64,000 nt of DNA from Adenanthera pavonina (Eukaryota > Streptophyta > Magnoliopsida > Fabales > Fabaceae): NCBI GenBank assembly GCA_026686845.1, contig JAIVEN010000021.1, forward strand, positions 17,812,001 to 17,876,000, read 5' to 3'. Shown here one piece after another: positions 12,043 through 23,326 of this stretch; the first letter of the stretch is position 1, and every line of letters begins with the position of its first letter. The notes beneath the pieces were generated by a model that saw only the letters and a list, made by a program, of their open reading frames with translations, had not been told where the DNA came from and searched no databases. The translations under genes and the position numbers were made by a program.

Positions 12043-13539
12043 CGTTAAATCAGAAGTTTTGATTATTCTAAACAACTAGAGCTTGGAATGGAGTATATCA
12101 AAGGAGTATGAAAAGATAAAGTGAAGAAATCCAGTGAAGAAAAAATGAAGATTTAGTTGTTAGGATTTCTCACTATGCACACTAGGTAAAAAACTTTGAT
12201 TCTTATTTATTTATGTTGTCACAGCACTTAAACAAGTTATTTCATAGTTATCCTATGCCAACATGTGTTAAAATTGAAAAATACTGACCAACAGATGAAT
12301 TTTGTATTTGACTCATGTGTATTTTGTGCAAAATTTGAATTTTGCTTAGTGAAATTTGAAGTTATAGAGGTTTTATCTCTGATAGACGAATTTCAATTCT
12401 GAAATTCAAATTTTAGACTAACCATTGTTAGTGAAAGTTAGCAAAATTCATATAAAGCTTAGTCATAATTCGAATGTTGGTGAAGTTCAAAGAGAGTTTA
12501 GAGTCACCTTCTCTGACAGATGAACATTGGACTTCAAAGTGGGAATTTCAAAATAAAAACTTATGAGTTTTGTTAGAGCATGCTTCTAACAGATGAACTT
12601 TGTAGTTCAACATTTGAATTTCACATAGGAGAACTTTTGTAGTTTTGTGTCATGTTGAATATGCCTTTGACAGATGAATTTCAGCTTTTGAAATTCAAAT
12701 TTCAAGTGCATTGTGAAAATGTGAGAGAAACTGTTCAACCTCAACAGATACACTTTCAATATGAAAATTCATATAATCTAACATGGGATATCTTTGACAA
12801 ACTCAAAATTCAAATGTTATATTTGAACAGATGAATGTTAAAGTTCAACGTTGAAATTCTTAGCATTCTATCTCTGTAAAATTCGTCTATTGAACTCCAA
12901 AATTTGAATTTTAGCATGTTAGACGCATTAAAAGTGGTTAGTGAAATGCTATTTCTGCAAAGTAACTATTGGTTAAAGTTTCTAATAGCTAGATCTTATA
13001 TCTAACGACTAGTTAAGTCATAAATATATAAATAAAACTTCATTTGAAGTTGTGGGTAACAAATTTAAATCTATCTTTGCAATAACTCTGCTGAATTTCT
13101 ATGTCAAAGTTTTTTCACACACATACTACATTTATTGAGCCTTAACTTTCATATCTACTCTATTCTATAGAGTATTTATTCTGTATAAAATATTTTTTTA
13201 TTTTGGAAGAAAGATTCTTTGTGAGGAGAATCGTAAAAGGTATTGGAAAACACTTATTAGAGTGTTAGTGAAAAATTTCAATGTTCTTGGAAATAAAGCA
13301 CATGTATTGTATTGAGGCATTGCATAGAGTCCGTTCAATTCTTACTAATCTTGAAAATCTCAAGTGGTGGCTTGAGGACTGGATGTAGGTTAAGTGGATT
13401 GAACTGAACCAGGATAAATCTTTGAGTACTCTTTTCTCTTATCTTACATTTATATTCATTTTCATTGTACTCTATTTTTCTACAAGCTTTTGCTTTCACT
13501 ATAAACTTGTGCTTTTACAAAAAAATCTTAAGCTTCCCA
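12043..13539 (+). repeat. CopA 3' LTR, 3' end truncated
   Basis: The start reads CGTTAAATCAGAAGTTTTGA, with CG in place of the usual TG, and follows the polypurine tract. The sequence aligns along its length with the CopB 5' LTR (25532-25562 plus 27975-29399). It holds the inverted-repeat array (12290-12920), TATA box and conserved 3' block (13371-13420). Alignment with CopB stops at about 13539, so roughly the last 40 bases, including the CA end, are missing. Confidence 0.8.
12950..13060 (+). promoter_or_regulatory. LTR core promoter of CopA
   Basis: TATATAAATA at 13025-13034 is followed by CTTCATTTGAAGTTGTGGGT. Upstream are decayed copies of the AACGGCTAG-type repeats found intact in S1. 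Order and spacing match the other Copia LTRs in the window. Confidence 0.6.
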
Positions 13540-13552
13540 AAGGCTACTGCTT

Positions 13553-13577
13553 AGGTGGATTGAACTGAACCAGGATA
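13553..13577 (+). repeat. 25-bp filler copy of LTR sequence at a deletion junction
   Basis: Twenty-four of 25 bases match 13392-13416 inside the adjoining LTR, in the same orientation. It sits just after the point where the LTR end is lost. Confidence 0.65.
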
Positions 13578-14539
13578 CCTGTAAGGCTAATAAGTGGGGT
13601 AGTCTTATTACTGCTTAGAATGCCTAAGAACAAACAAACCATTGGCTGCCAAATGATAAGTTTTTCATCATTAACATTGATGTAATCATAATCATGATGA
13701 CCTATAACAATAATAATTCAGTAAAATTTAAAACCTACTCCACAACCACATTGACCTAAACCCATGGCATCAACATAGGCAATAGCAAAGCTCTTACTAG
13801 ATCTCTTTTACCAAGTATGGCCAGTCATATAGCTGGAATCATTCTACTAACATTTGAAAGGATCAAAGGGAGTAGGTCTACATTTAATGCATCAAACAAG
13901 GTATCACCTCATGGATAAATCATTTTTGTTCATTCCTCAAGGATGAATTAAGTTAAGATCAAGGAGAGACTACATGGAAGCTTACTAATAAAAAAGGCTA
14001 TATTTTCTAAAGGAAAGAGTAAATAGTTAAAACATCAAACTGTTATAGTTGAGGATAGATTTTCACTAAGTAAATATCTCTACATAGCATAGATTATTCA
14101 TAAATATACCTAACTTCATTTTTTAGTTTCTTCTCCCATGCATATAACATGTCCAGTGTCAAATGATGACTACCATAAAACATACAGGAGTCCTATAAGA
14201 GATCATTATTACTCCCATAATCTTCTTCTCCAATGCTTGAACAATTCATTAAAAATCTTGATGATGAAGAGTGTGAAGAAGCTAACCAGAATAAAGCCAA
14301 TGGATTCAACAGTTTTGTTGCTACAAAAAAAATAAAGTCATTGCCAGATGAAGAAACAAATTGCTTTAGAATGCATAAGAATAAACAAACCATTGATTGC
14401 CAAATGCACCAAACACAGTAATGTATTTCCACAAGAAGAGAAATGTAATTCATCAAAAAATTCACATCTCTAGCTAAGAAAACAAATGGTTAACAAGAAA
14501 ATTTTTTTCTTTTCTTTAGCTAATTAAAAAAAGGAGAAT

Positions 14540-15090
14540 AATTCCTTTAAACAATTTATCAGTGAAACAAAGTCGATAATGCAATCATTTTCAGGGGATG
14601 TCTCGCTCAATTTTCTCAATGCTAGTTTCCCATATTAGTTTCCCTAAAAATGAGAAAAAATAATGTTTTGGGGTAGCAAGGAAGAGTGAGGCACAAGTAA
14701 TGCAAGAGGAATAGTAAATGCCTTAGAATATTTCATAAGTGAAACCAAAATCATATACTGCAATCAACTTCAGCAGATATCTTACTCAGTTTTCTTCAAC
14801 AAAACATCAATACTTCAAAAGCATAGATATTTCATCTCCGACATATTAGATATGGAGTGACACTAAAGATTACATCTGAACACTACATTTATTACTGCTA
14901 TGGTTTGTGACTTTATGTCCCGTATGCATCTCAGTGCTTAGTTTTCATAATGCTCGGCTCCCAAAAAAATTGTAAGAGGTTGATAAGAAACCCTAAATTT
15001 TCCCAAAAAAAAAAAAGAAAAATAACTTACTAGACCAGTAAGAAAGAGATAGGCATAAGTGACACAAAAGGCAAAGTAAATGCATCTCTG
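14540..15090 (+). repeat. Degenerate tandem repeat, unit about 180 bp
   Basis: A segment beginning AATTCCTTTAAACAATTTATC (14539) resembles one beginning near 14722, including the sequence AGTGAAAC..A..TGCAATCA. A GCACAAGTAATGCAAGAGGAATAGTAAATGC-like phrase at 14690 reappears in modified form at 15053. Copies are strongly diverged and boundaries are approximate. Confidence 0.4.
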
Positions 15091-15770
15091 CCATTGATCT
15101 GATTCTTCAATGTTGTTCCACTAGTAAGTTATGCCCTCAAACTCAGTGATCCTTCTTTCTTTCTAGCCAATAGCTTGCCAAATGAACCAAACACAGCAAT
15201 GTATTTTCACAATCTCAAATAGAGCCACAGGTTCTTGATATTCCTCTTCTTTCTAGCTAATAGCTTGGTTGTCATCATTCTCTTTGGCTCTTGCTCTCAC
15301 TTGTACGAAGAAGCAAAGAAGAAATGAATGGAGGAAGGAGGTTGTGACTTCTAAACCCTTCGATTCTAGCCATCATGTCTATAACCTTGATCATGACTGG
15401 GATAGAGAGGGAAAACAAGAGTGAGATGGTGACGAAGTGATGGAGGTTGAGGACGGAGTAAGCCAAGGTGGTAGTAACTTCAAGGAAGAGTTTTTAGGGT
15501 TTTTTTAGGCCCAATATGATCCAAAAAAATAAAAAAGTACAAAACATGACATGTCACACTTATTATCAATAAAGTTGATTTAAGTAAATGATTCTGTCTC
15601 CTAACACATAAGTCAATCAATAGGTACACAATTTATTCTATTTGATTTAATTTTTTTTAAGAAAAAACAAGTTACTTTTGCCAAATTTGACAAAAACATG
15701 TGACTTTGCTTTTGTTCTATATTTTTTTAAAAAAATTTGGTGTAAGACATTAACAGCTAACACTTTTTTG

Positions 15771-16560
15771 TTTCTTTTTTCATAGTTTCTTTGATTAAAA
15801 GAAAAGGAGGAGAGGGGAGGACCTTGTTTGTTTTAGAAAATTAGAGGGGAGGGACTAAAATTTTCCCCTTCTCTCCCCCTTTATGGATCATTTTTAGTTC
15901 TCCTCTTAATTAGGGTTTTTTTGGAGGAGAGAAAGTATTATCTTAAATATTATAACCACTTTGCCCTTAATATTTTTTAATATTACAAAAACTCTAAACC
16001 ATACCTAGCTCATCATGTTGTCATCATCCTAACTAGTCGCTATCGCTATCCCAGCTTGTGTCATCTTCATACCTAGCTAGTGTCATCACCGTCGCCGTCA
16101 TTATCCCCAATGCCACTCGTCTCCATCACCATCTTTCTTTCTTTCTGGGATTTGGTAGCTTCTTTGAATGCACCTATAAATCTAGGTTTTAATCCACTTT
16201 TACTAGATCTGGGATTTTGGTTTATTGTTCAAGCTCGATCATCTGAGATTCATCTACCTCAAGGCTGTATAAGCTAGCAAGATTAACTAGTTCTCATTGT
16301 CATCCATTTTTTCATAGGGGAAAGTTAGAAAAAAATAATCTAACATATAAGGATAGGATTGTAAAGTTGTTATTAGCTTCCCTCCCTTCCCCTCCTGAAT
16401 CAAACAAGATATCATTAAAATTCCTCTAATCTCCTTCCCTTCAATTACTCCAAACGAGGGAATTTTAAAACATCTCCAATCCCCTCTATTAAAATCCCAT
16501 CCCTTCCCTCCCCTCCCCTTGGTTGAACCAACCATACCCTTATTAGTTAAACTGGCCTCT
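15771..16560. mobile_element. Possible MITE-like element with G-rich/C-rich ends
   Basis: The left part carries GAGGAGAGGGGAGGACC and AGAGGGGAGGGACTAAAATTTT (15807-15860). The right part carries the complementary character, TAAAATCCCATCCCTTCCCTCC and CCCTCCCCTTGGTTG (16489-16525). The two ends could pair as imperfect inverted repeats of a non-autonomous DNA transposon. No target duplication could be established, and simple purine/pyrimidine bias is an alternative explanation. Confidence 0.25.
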
Positions 16561-17488
16561 ACCCCAAACAAATTGTAACAAATATTAAATAAAGTATTAT
16601 TTGTATAATCATTGATAAAATTAATTGATAATGTGTATAATGATTAAAGAATGATTTATACAATGATTAGAAATAATGATAGTCTATAATACACTCTCCA
16701 ATTCTATTTATAAGGTATTGTTGACTAGTGCACGAGTATTAAGGAGAATTAGTTATATTCTTAAAGTTACAAAAAATTAACATAAGTTTCTAATTTTACC
16801 CCTACTCTTCATTCAAATAGTGATAATTATGTGGGGAAAGAGAGTGGCTTAAAGTAGGGAAGAATTTACTATAAAATAAAATTATTGAGGGTAAAGCAGA
16901 GAATTCGTATAAAATTTGACACTACATTTTATAAATAGGACCAAACAAATATTTTAGATAATAGTTTATAAATAGGATCAAACACAGTATAAATTACTAA
17001 TAATTGGCATATTATTAGAAAATAATTATTAGTCCACAAATTTTAACAAATATTAAATAAAGAATATTGGATCATTATTATTGTTGAATAATCATAAAAA
17101 AAGACAAATTTAATTAAAAGTTCAACAAATATTAATTAATAATTAACTAAGAATTAGTAAATAATAATGATTAGAAATAAAATAACACTATAATTAAGAA
17201 GCAAATATGTACCAATTATGAAAATATAAATTTAATAATTAATTGATAAAAATGGTTGAATAAAAAATGACAAAGATGATTAATTAGTAGTAATTAGTTA
17301 TTAAGTATGAAAATTTTGTCACCTCATACATAGTGACTATTGGTGTTATATCTTACTCTTCCTTTATCATATCATGGTTGTTCTAGTCATATGTCCTCTT
17401 TTGTATAGTGTGACTCAGGTGACTCAACTCTTGATGATATTTATGCAATATTCAAATCAAACCAAGTAGAGTCAACTAAAGAAATTAA
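16561..17488. other. AT-rich stretch without genes
   Basis: Very AT-rich DNA with recurring TAAATA and TTAATTAA-like words. The phrase AACAAATATTAAATAAAG occurs at about 16577 and 17044. No protein, RNA or element boundary was recognised. Confidence 0.5.
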
Positions 17489-17977
17489 CTAGCGAGGAAT
17501 CTCAAATGCTTGATTTGATGAGTCACCATATTGAAAGGAATACATATTGTACTTGACCCTAAATAAAGTTGAGTCATTCAATAAAGACATGAATGATCCA
17601 AATTGACCAGGACTGGGAGAGCTAAATAGGGATAATGAGGATAGTGGCATAAAAGAAGAAGTGGCCCCAACAAATGTACTGGATGTGGTCAAAGTAGTGA
17701 TGTGATCTCGTTCCTCTTCATCTTCTTCTTGAGGAGTAAATGCTGTTCTGGTTGATAAATAGTCATCATGTTGTTTACTTGGTCTTTTATGTTGAGGAAT
17801 TTGTGGACATGGTAGCTCTTGTACAGGTAGAGCAGGCTCAAGTTCCATGCTGAAATGTTGCTCTCTCATTGCAATTAATATGTTATGCTGGTCTTGAGCA
17901 ACCCTCACATAAAAACCAATTAACAATTCTAATGGGTAATTAATGCCAAGCCTATACAAATCTTCAGCTATATTAGT

Positions 17978-18063
17978 CTGAAATTAATAATAAAGCATTA
18001 GGTTATGACAATGTCTGTATCAAGGAAAAATATAATGATAGTGAAAAGTAATCAAAAAGTTAC
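17978..18063 (-). other. Probable intron of the plant mobile domain pseudogene
   Basis: On the minus strand it opens GTAACT at 18063 and ends TTTCAG at 17978, 86 bases, AT-rich with a pyrimidine tract before the acceptor. The flanking exons read through it in the manner expected for the family. Confidence 0.5.
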
Positions 18064-19314
18064 CACATAATCAATCGCACTACAAGAAGGATGGATCCAC
18101 CATCAAGTATGTCTCTAATACCACTGCATGTACTCCGATGTATGATGAAAATACCACATTTGTTGGAGGAGCATTAGTAGTAGTATAAGGTCAATTAAAC
18201 CATACTTCAATGAAGATTTTGTGACCTTCCATCCAATTTTCTAAAGTTTTCCCTTTTAGCTGTGTTGTGTGAAAATCATCTAAGTTAGCCTGGGCCATCG
18301 GAATTGATTGCTAGAGACCAAATTGCCTTAGAACATGATCAAGGGGATCCCATTCTACTATATGAAAGCATATAAAGGGGACAAAAGCACACCAAATGCC
18401 ACTTATTTCCAAGCAATAATTTGGAATCAGGCCAAGATTTCTAAGAGTTTCATAAGGCCACTAAATGATCTCATCATCGGTCATCACATCAAGCAAACTC
18501 CTATAACATTGTAAGGCCAAGCGATTAGAATGGGGGGCTAGTCGTATGTTTTTCCACCTATGATTATAATAAAGAACATGTTAAAATATACATGATTTCG
18601 ATAATAAGTGTTTGGCTTTGGTGGTGGTGGTTGCTCTGGTGCTAGAATGGAAAAGCAATCCCATACCCAAAAATATGGTAATGCTAGGCAACCACCAATA
18701 TTCACTTTAGAAGGGTTAGTTGCATTGCACATTTCTCTGTACAAGTAAGCTAACACTGCTGAACCCCAATTATATTTTTGAACATCTTTAAATTTTGATA
18801 ATAATGAAAGATACATTAAATAAACCCTACAACTAGACCTATCTAGCATAAGGTATCCACCTATTAATCTTTGGATATATGCATGTGCAAAACATTATAT
18901 GTCCACATCTAATGCATCATGGTCCAAATGAAAAAAATTCTCTTTTAACTAACTCATAAATAGCCTTTGTTCTTATATGTTCGAAGAAGGCAAATGTTTT
19001 CCAAGATGAAATTAACACACACTTGGCCATTCCAATTCATATTCTATGGGCCCAATGATGGGAAGTCTTGAACAAGGAAGGCCTAACTGTATAGCTACAT
19101 CCTCTAAAGTTATGGTGCACTTTCCATGTGTAATATGAAAGGTATAAGTCTCAGGACGCCACCTCTCAATAAGTGCAGAAACCAAACTTAGATCGTACTT
19201 AAATTGGCCAAGTCAAGCAACACCATAGTATCCAACTTGTCTAAGATACTCGATGATTTGGATCGGTAGCTCACCCATTTTCCTGAATCACTGAGTGATA
19301 AGGATCCTATCAAT

Positions 19315-19389
19315 CTATACAATTAATGGAAACATGATTAATAAATAAGCATAACAACCATCAGTAATATGTGAAAGAAATTTACTTAC
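19315..19389 (-). other. Probable intron of the plant mobile domain pseudogene
   Basis: On the minus strand it opens GTAAGT at 19389 and ends TGTATAG at 19315, 75 bases. It separates the YLQ-containing first exon from the GYYGVA exon. Confidence 0.55.
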
Positions 19390-19619
19390 ATTGTTGTTTC
19401 ACACTACCTATGAAATATATTGTACTTGTAGATATAATAATGAGTCATCATCTAGGCGTGATAGAATGAACTAATGTGGTTTCTCCATTTAAGAAATGTC
19501 TCTGCAATGAATGGAATATAAAAGTGTTCGATCTCCCAAAAGATTAATGTAATCTAGTTGCTTGATTAAGAAAGTTAAGAAAGTGCAAGAAATTAATAAT
19601 ACAAACTTCTTTACATTTC

Positions 19620-20796
19620 ATAAAAGGTATTGATAGAGGAGGCTTAAGGCTCGATTCAAAAGGAGAGCTTGACAAACTTGGAGAGCTTGGCAAGAAGCTT
19701 GGAAAGGTTACTGAACATGCAGACTAAGCTTGGAAGACCATATATCCATGGCAAGGCATATATGGCCCAATAATTAAAGTGAGAGTGGTCCAAGAGCTAT
19801 ATGATTTGGAGCCCACATATTTGACTAAGTTTTTAACCCAAAAGAATTCAAATGTCTTCTTGTTGTCAGTTCCACATCCAAGTCCAAGAAGTCCAATTGG
19901 AGAAGCCACCTTGAAAGATCATGTGCTTCACTAAACTTTATTAATTAATAAAACCCAATTAGTTAATTAGTAGTTTTTTTGATAGTTCACCTTGTAAATA
20001 AACATGCCATGTGCCAAACATATGATTTCATTAATGTGTTGGTATATTTATAAAAGCTTAAGTATTATTTTTATTATTTTCTTTGAATTTTCATCATTTA
20101 TTTTTTAAATTTCATTGTTATTAGTTTCTTAGGTCTATTGAGAGTGTTACTTGAGTCCAAAGACTCCTAATACCATTAGGATTACATGAGCCGAAATTAA
20201 TTAGGTCTTCTTAACTCATTAGGTTAGTTTTCCTTTTCCTATTTAAGGCTACTTATTGTAAAACATTTTGGAGCAAGATTATTGAGAATGAATTTTTCAG
20301 AACTTATATTCCTCCTTGTGAATTTTCTCTTGTATCCCTTGTGTTCTTGAGAGAATTCTTAGACTTATTAAAGGAGTGGTCTTTCTTTGTGTCATCTTGA
20401 GACTAGGGTTCTAAAAGATAGGTTCTTTTAGAGTCTTATCCTATTGACTAACACTTATCCCTTTTATCTTTATCTATTTTCCTTCATTGTTATTGTATGG
20501 ACGTACTCAAATTTCAATGTTAATTTTAACCCCTTTTTGTGTGAGTTTTTGGATGATTTATGAGTCAATCTTATAGCTCAGAATCTTAGCTTTCAACTTG
20601 TTTTGAAGCACTTAAATTCAAGTTTTCATTTGTGAGATATATTGAATTCAATATAGTCATGCAATTCCAGAATTTCCAGTTCATGTTCTTCAATCTTCTT
20701 GTTGTTCAAGGCTTTGTGCTTGATTCTAATCGATCTCGGGGTGACATCTAGATTGTAGAAAGTTCCTTGGATGGGTTCCAAGTGGGTCTTTCATCA
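19620..20796 (+). repeat. GypE 5' LTR (left edge estimated)
   Basis: TATTTAAGG at 20240-20248 looks like a TATA box about 30 bases before a plausible start site. The last 88 bases (20709-20796) recur at 22861-22948 and end TCATCA, giving a CA-ended LTR. The PBS remnant follows two bases later. Confidence 0.5.
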
Positions 20797-20798
20797 TT

Positions 20799-20810
20799 TG
20801 GCATAAGAGC
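20799..20810 (+). promoter_or_regulatory. Degraded primer-binding site of GypE
   Basis: TGGCATAAGAGC differs from the initiator tRNA-Met complement TGGTATCAGAGC at two positions and lies two bases after the LTR end. Confidence 0.6.
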
Positions 20811-22028
20811 TTTGGTTGCTAGTCTCAAAGGTCTGATTTTTCCTCTTCCTTCACCTTCATTTCGTCCTTTCTTTGTTGTTTTCAAATCTATCCCTCTTTG
20901 TTTTGTATATTCACTTTCTTCTCTTCTCTTATTATGGAGTGATTTCCTTTTTTGTTTCCTTCTGTGTGTGGTGTTACCAATTTCTTGTCTTGCCATCCAT
21001 TATTTGTTCCTTTCATTTGTGGCTCGTTCTTGTTTTTCCTCCTATATTGGTGTTTTGTCCAGATTTGGGTGATATAAAAAAATTCAAATTTTCATTTGCT
21101 TCAAATTGAGTGCTGTGCTATTTCTGTGTTGGTGTGTAAAAAAAATTAAAAAAAAAGGATTGATTGTTGCTACAAAAAAAGAAAAAGAAGAGAAAAGAAG
21201 AGTAGCAGATTGAAAAAAAAAATATAAAAGAAGAAAATTTGAATTTGGCTGCTGAAAATATTCAGAAGATTTGAGAATCTTTTGTCTCCTATTTTTGTGC
21301 TATAGTTGTTGGTTGTTGGTTGTTTACTTGCAATCAAAGGAGTTTCCTATTCTGACTACTTTATTAGAAATTGAAGGAGAATTGCCTAAAAGTTGAAGTT
21401 CCTGTCCATCAAGTCACAAAAAGTTTCCTAAATTCATAAACTTGGATGGTAAGCTTCCAAAACTTTCCTAATTTCTTTTTTTCCTTGTTTTGATTATTCT
21501 TTCCTAATCCCTTGTTCCTTGTTCTGCAAGTTGATTCTTTTCTATTTTATCTTTTCTATCCTAAATTGTCTTTCTTTTAGATTCAGGTAATCAAATACAT
21601 CATTTTCCTTCCCTAATTCATCACGCCACTTCCCTTACTCAATACACCTTCAATTTTTTTTCCATATTCATCCCTTAAACACTTTCTCCCTATTAGCCTA
21701 CCTCTTGTGATAAGTTGCTACACGTTTTTTCCTTATCATTGGTCCAAATATTGATTCTTTGAGGACTTTGAATTTTGGGACTATAGTTTTGTGATTGCCA
21801 CTTATCATATACTCTTCTCCTTTTTTATTTGTTGGAATTGATTAAGAACACTATATAGGGAGCATATGAGTGGTAAAAGGCAAGAGTGTTTTACATTATT
21901 GAAAAAGTCAATCTTTTTGTGTGAAACACAAGTGCTAATAAATTTTTAAGTGAAAACATATGAGAAAGTAATTTGTGAGGTCCCTATTTCTTTCCTCCTT
22001 GTTTTCGCTAACATTTTAGATTATAAAC
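20811..22028 (+). other. Untranslated leader of GypE
   Basis: T-rich then A-rich DNA with poly-A-like runs at 21139-21235. The open frames here translate to low-complexity hydrophobic or basic strings and are not considered coding. The end of this region shares sequence with the GypF leader in opposite orientation. Confidence 0.45.
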
Positions 22029-22727
22029 ATGGTTGTTGGAGAATTTAATCTTAAGGGCTTATTAAAGACTTTTAATGATCAAATCAAGGAAGTGAATGCA
22101 AAATTGGATCACCTGGAGTTTCTTCTAAAACTAAAGCAAGGCATAATTCAAAGGTTCCTACTTACACAGATGTTCTTAGCAACATCAAATTGAAGATCCC
22201 ACATTCCATGGGGAAAAAGATCCTAATGTTTACTTGGAGTAGGAAAGAAGAGTTGAATAAGCATTTGGATGTTGTAACTACTCAGAGCTAGAGAAAGTGC
22301 AATGTGCTTACCTTTGATTGAGTAAAAAGGTTGATGCTTGGTGGAAACGGATGAAAACTAGATGCACTATGAATGGAGAATCTTCCATTGTAACTTGAAA
22401 AAAATTGAAAGCAGTCTTAAGGCAAAATTGATGCCATCCAAAGCTAAAAGTATGGTTGAATCTTCTAAGGAGATGCATGTGCCCACAGTTCAAGATTCAT
22501 ATGATTCCCACTTGGAGAAAGTTGATCAAGTGGATGAACAGGTTGCTGCATTGACAAAGGTTCTTAAGACAAAAGAGTTGTCTATATTTAAAGGTATGCC
22601 TAATTCTCAAACCTCTTGTGATGATATTTCTTGTGCTAAAGTAGAAAACTTAGGATATGTTAGTCTAAGTAAGTTGAATCATGTTGATAATATTTCTTGT
22701 GTTAAATCAATTGAATTAGAAATTTAA
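22029..22727 (+). pseudogene. Ty3/Gypsy gag remnant (GypE)
   Basis: An ATG at 22029 opens a short Gag start. The Retrotrans_gag core is recognisable at about 22190-22360 in shifting frames: a FHGEKDPNVYLE-like start, FGCCNYSELEKVQCAYL, and AWWKRMKTR. A 121-codon open stretch from 22362 to 22727 continues with a lysine- and serine-rich linker and a VDQVDEQVAALTKVL coiled-coil-like segment. Stops at about 22240 and 22318 break the capsid part. No zinc knuckle or protease follows. Confidence 0.65.
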
Positions 22728-22860
22728 GTTTGAATGTGTAGAACTTGAGAATCCCAATGATTTTAATATTATTAATTGTGATAATGGGATTGAACATGAT
22801 ATCTTGTTGAACCTTGAAGAGAAAATTAGCCTATATGTTGATAGTCTTGTGATAGAAAAT

Positions 22861-22948
22861 TGGCTTTTTGCTTGATTCTAGCCGATCCTAGGGTGACATC
22901 CAGATTGTAGAAGGTTCCTTGGATGGATTCCAAGCGGGTCTTTCATCA
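22861..22948 (+). repeat. 3' LTR terminal fragment of GypE
   Basis: Eighty-eight bases match 20709-20796 with few changes and end at the same TCATCA. Only the 3' tip of this LTR remains. Confidence 0.7.
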
Positions 22949-22973
22949 AATATTGTTTCATACAAGTTATTGT

Positions 22974-23326
22974 CTAAATGTTCAAGCCTATAGACAATTC
23001 AAGTGATTATGACCTATTTGCCTACATAACCCATATTTATTATGTTATTCGAGTGTGGTTCAATCCATCTCAATATGAGTGTGAGTTCAGGAGGGCAACC
23101 TTTGGCCTGAATCATTGATGGATCAAGAATCAAGTAAAGACCATCAAATTCTAAATGCTTGAGCCTATAGAGAATTCAAGTGATTGTGACTTATTTGCCT
23201 ACATAACCATCATTTATTAGGTTGTTTGTGTGGTTCAATCCACCTCATTATGAGTATGAGTTGAGCGAGGGCAACCTTTTGCTCGAATCATAGATGAGTC
23301 AAGAATCAAGTACAGACCATCAAATT
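22974..23326 (-). repeat. Tandem duplication, unit about 177 bp, in a MULE transposase remnant
   Basis: Units 22974-23150 and 23151-23326 share most bases, beginning CTAAATG(T/C)T(C/T)(A/G)AGCCTATAGA and ending GACCATCAAATT. On the minus strand each unit covers the transposase tail that includes LILDSSMIRAKGCPRST in the right-hand copy. The duplication followed insertion and decay, or arose by slippage. Confidence 0.75.

Larger units (their letters stand above)
4936..13539 (+). mobile_element. CopA: SIRE-type Ty1/Copia element, 5' truncated in view
   Basis: Order on the plus strand is gag C-terminus, protease, integrase, RT, RNase H, a spacer of about 1 kb, an env-like ORF region, polypurine tract and 3' LTR. 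The order PR-IN-RT-RH identifies Ty1/Copia, and an extra ORF after RNase H is typical of the SIRE/Maximus lineage. All coding regions carry stops and frameshifts, and three enzymes have lost catalytic residues. The 5' LTR and most of gag are not in the window; they are expected beyond CopM, on the left. CopB is a homologous copy and was used for comparison throughout. Confidence 0.85.
13540..15770. other. Unassigned AT-rich DNA with dispersed repeats
   Basis: No gene is supported. A phrase like ACAAACCATTG-TGCCAAATG recurs at about 13630 and 14385, and its GCCAAATG..CCAAACACAG..AATGTATTT continuation recurs at 14399 and 15177. About 14540-15090 contains two or three degenerate copies of a unit of roughly 180 bases. 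The short open frames here have no recognisable similarity and unremarkable composition. Confidence 0.5.
17489..19488 (-). pseudogene. Plant mobile domain (MAIN-like, PF10536 type) pseudogene with introns
   Basis: Read on the minus strand from an ATG at 19488, an exon carrying DDDSLLYLQVQYIS is followed by a GTAAGT...TATAG intron (19389-19315). The next exon has QVGYYGVA, LIERWRPETYTFHITHGKCT, ITLEDVAIQLGLPCSRL, YNWGSAVLAYLYREMC, NIGGCLALPYFWVWDCFSIL and, in another frame, WKNIRLAPHSNRLALQCYR, EWDPLDHVLRQFG and SIPMAQANLDDF. These blocks in this order are characteristic of the plant mobile domain. A second GT-AG intron (18063-17978) precedes a last exon of about 160 codons. Stops occur at 19213-19215, 18461-18463 and 18311-18313, and the frame changes near 18555. 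Family members in plants are either genes of the MAIN/MAIL group or transposon-borne copies; which applies here is unclear. Confidence 0.75.
19620..22948 (+). mobile_element. GypE: decayed Ty3/Gypsy element, mostly 5' part
   Basis: A promoter- and leader-bearing LTR ends at 20796, followed by a degraded primer-binding site, a long A-rich leader, a gag remnant, and a terminal 88-base fragment of the second LTR at 22861-22948. Nearly all of pol and the second LTR are missing. The left boundary is not visible as a clear TG start; 19620 is an estimate. The leader around 21838-22000 matches the reverse complement of GypF 24960-25115, so both elements are one family. Confidence 0.6.

Noticed and set aside
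14193..14465. Overlapping 62-90 codon frames on both strands
   Set aside because: No conserved motif, overlapping in sense and antisense, in a repeat-rich non-coding stretch.
16080..16571. 65- and 94-codon frames near the possible MITE
   Set aside because: Composition follows the purine/pyrimidine bias of the segment and no domain can be recognised.
20767..21109. Two overlapping hydrophobic open frames of 78-101 codons
   Set aside because: They lie in the T-rich leader of GypE and translate to low-complexity Phe/Leu/Ser strings; overlapping frames of the same kind are expected from T-rich DNA.
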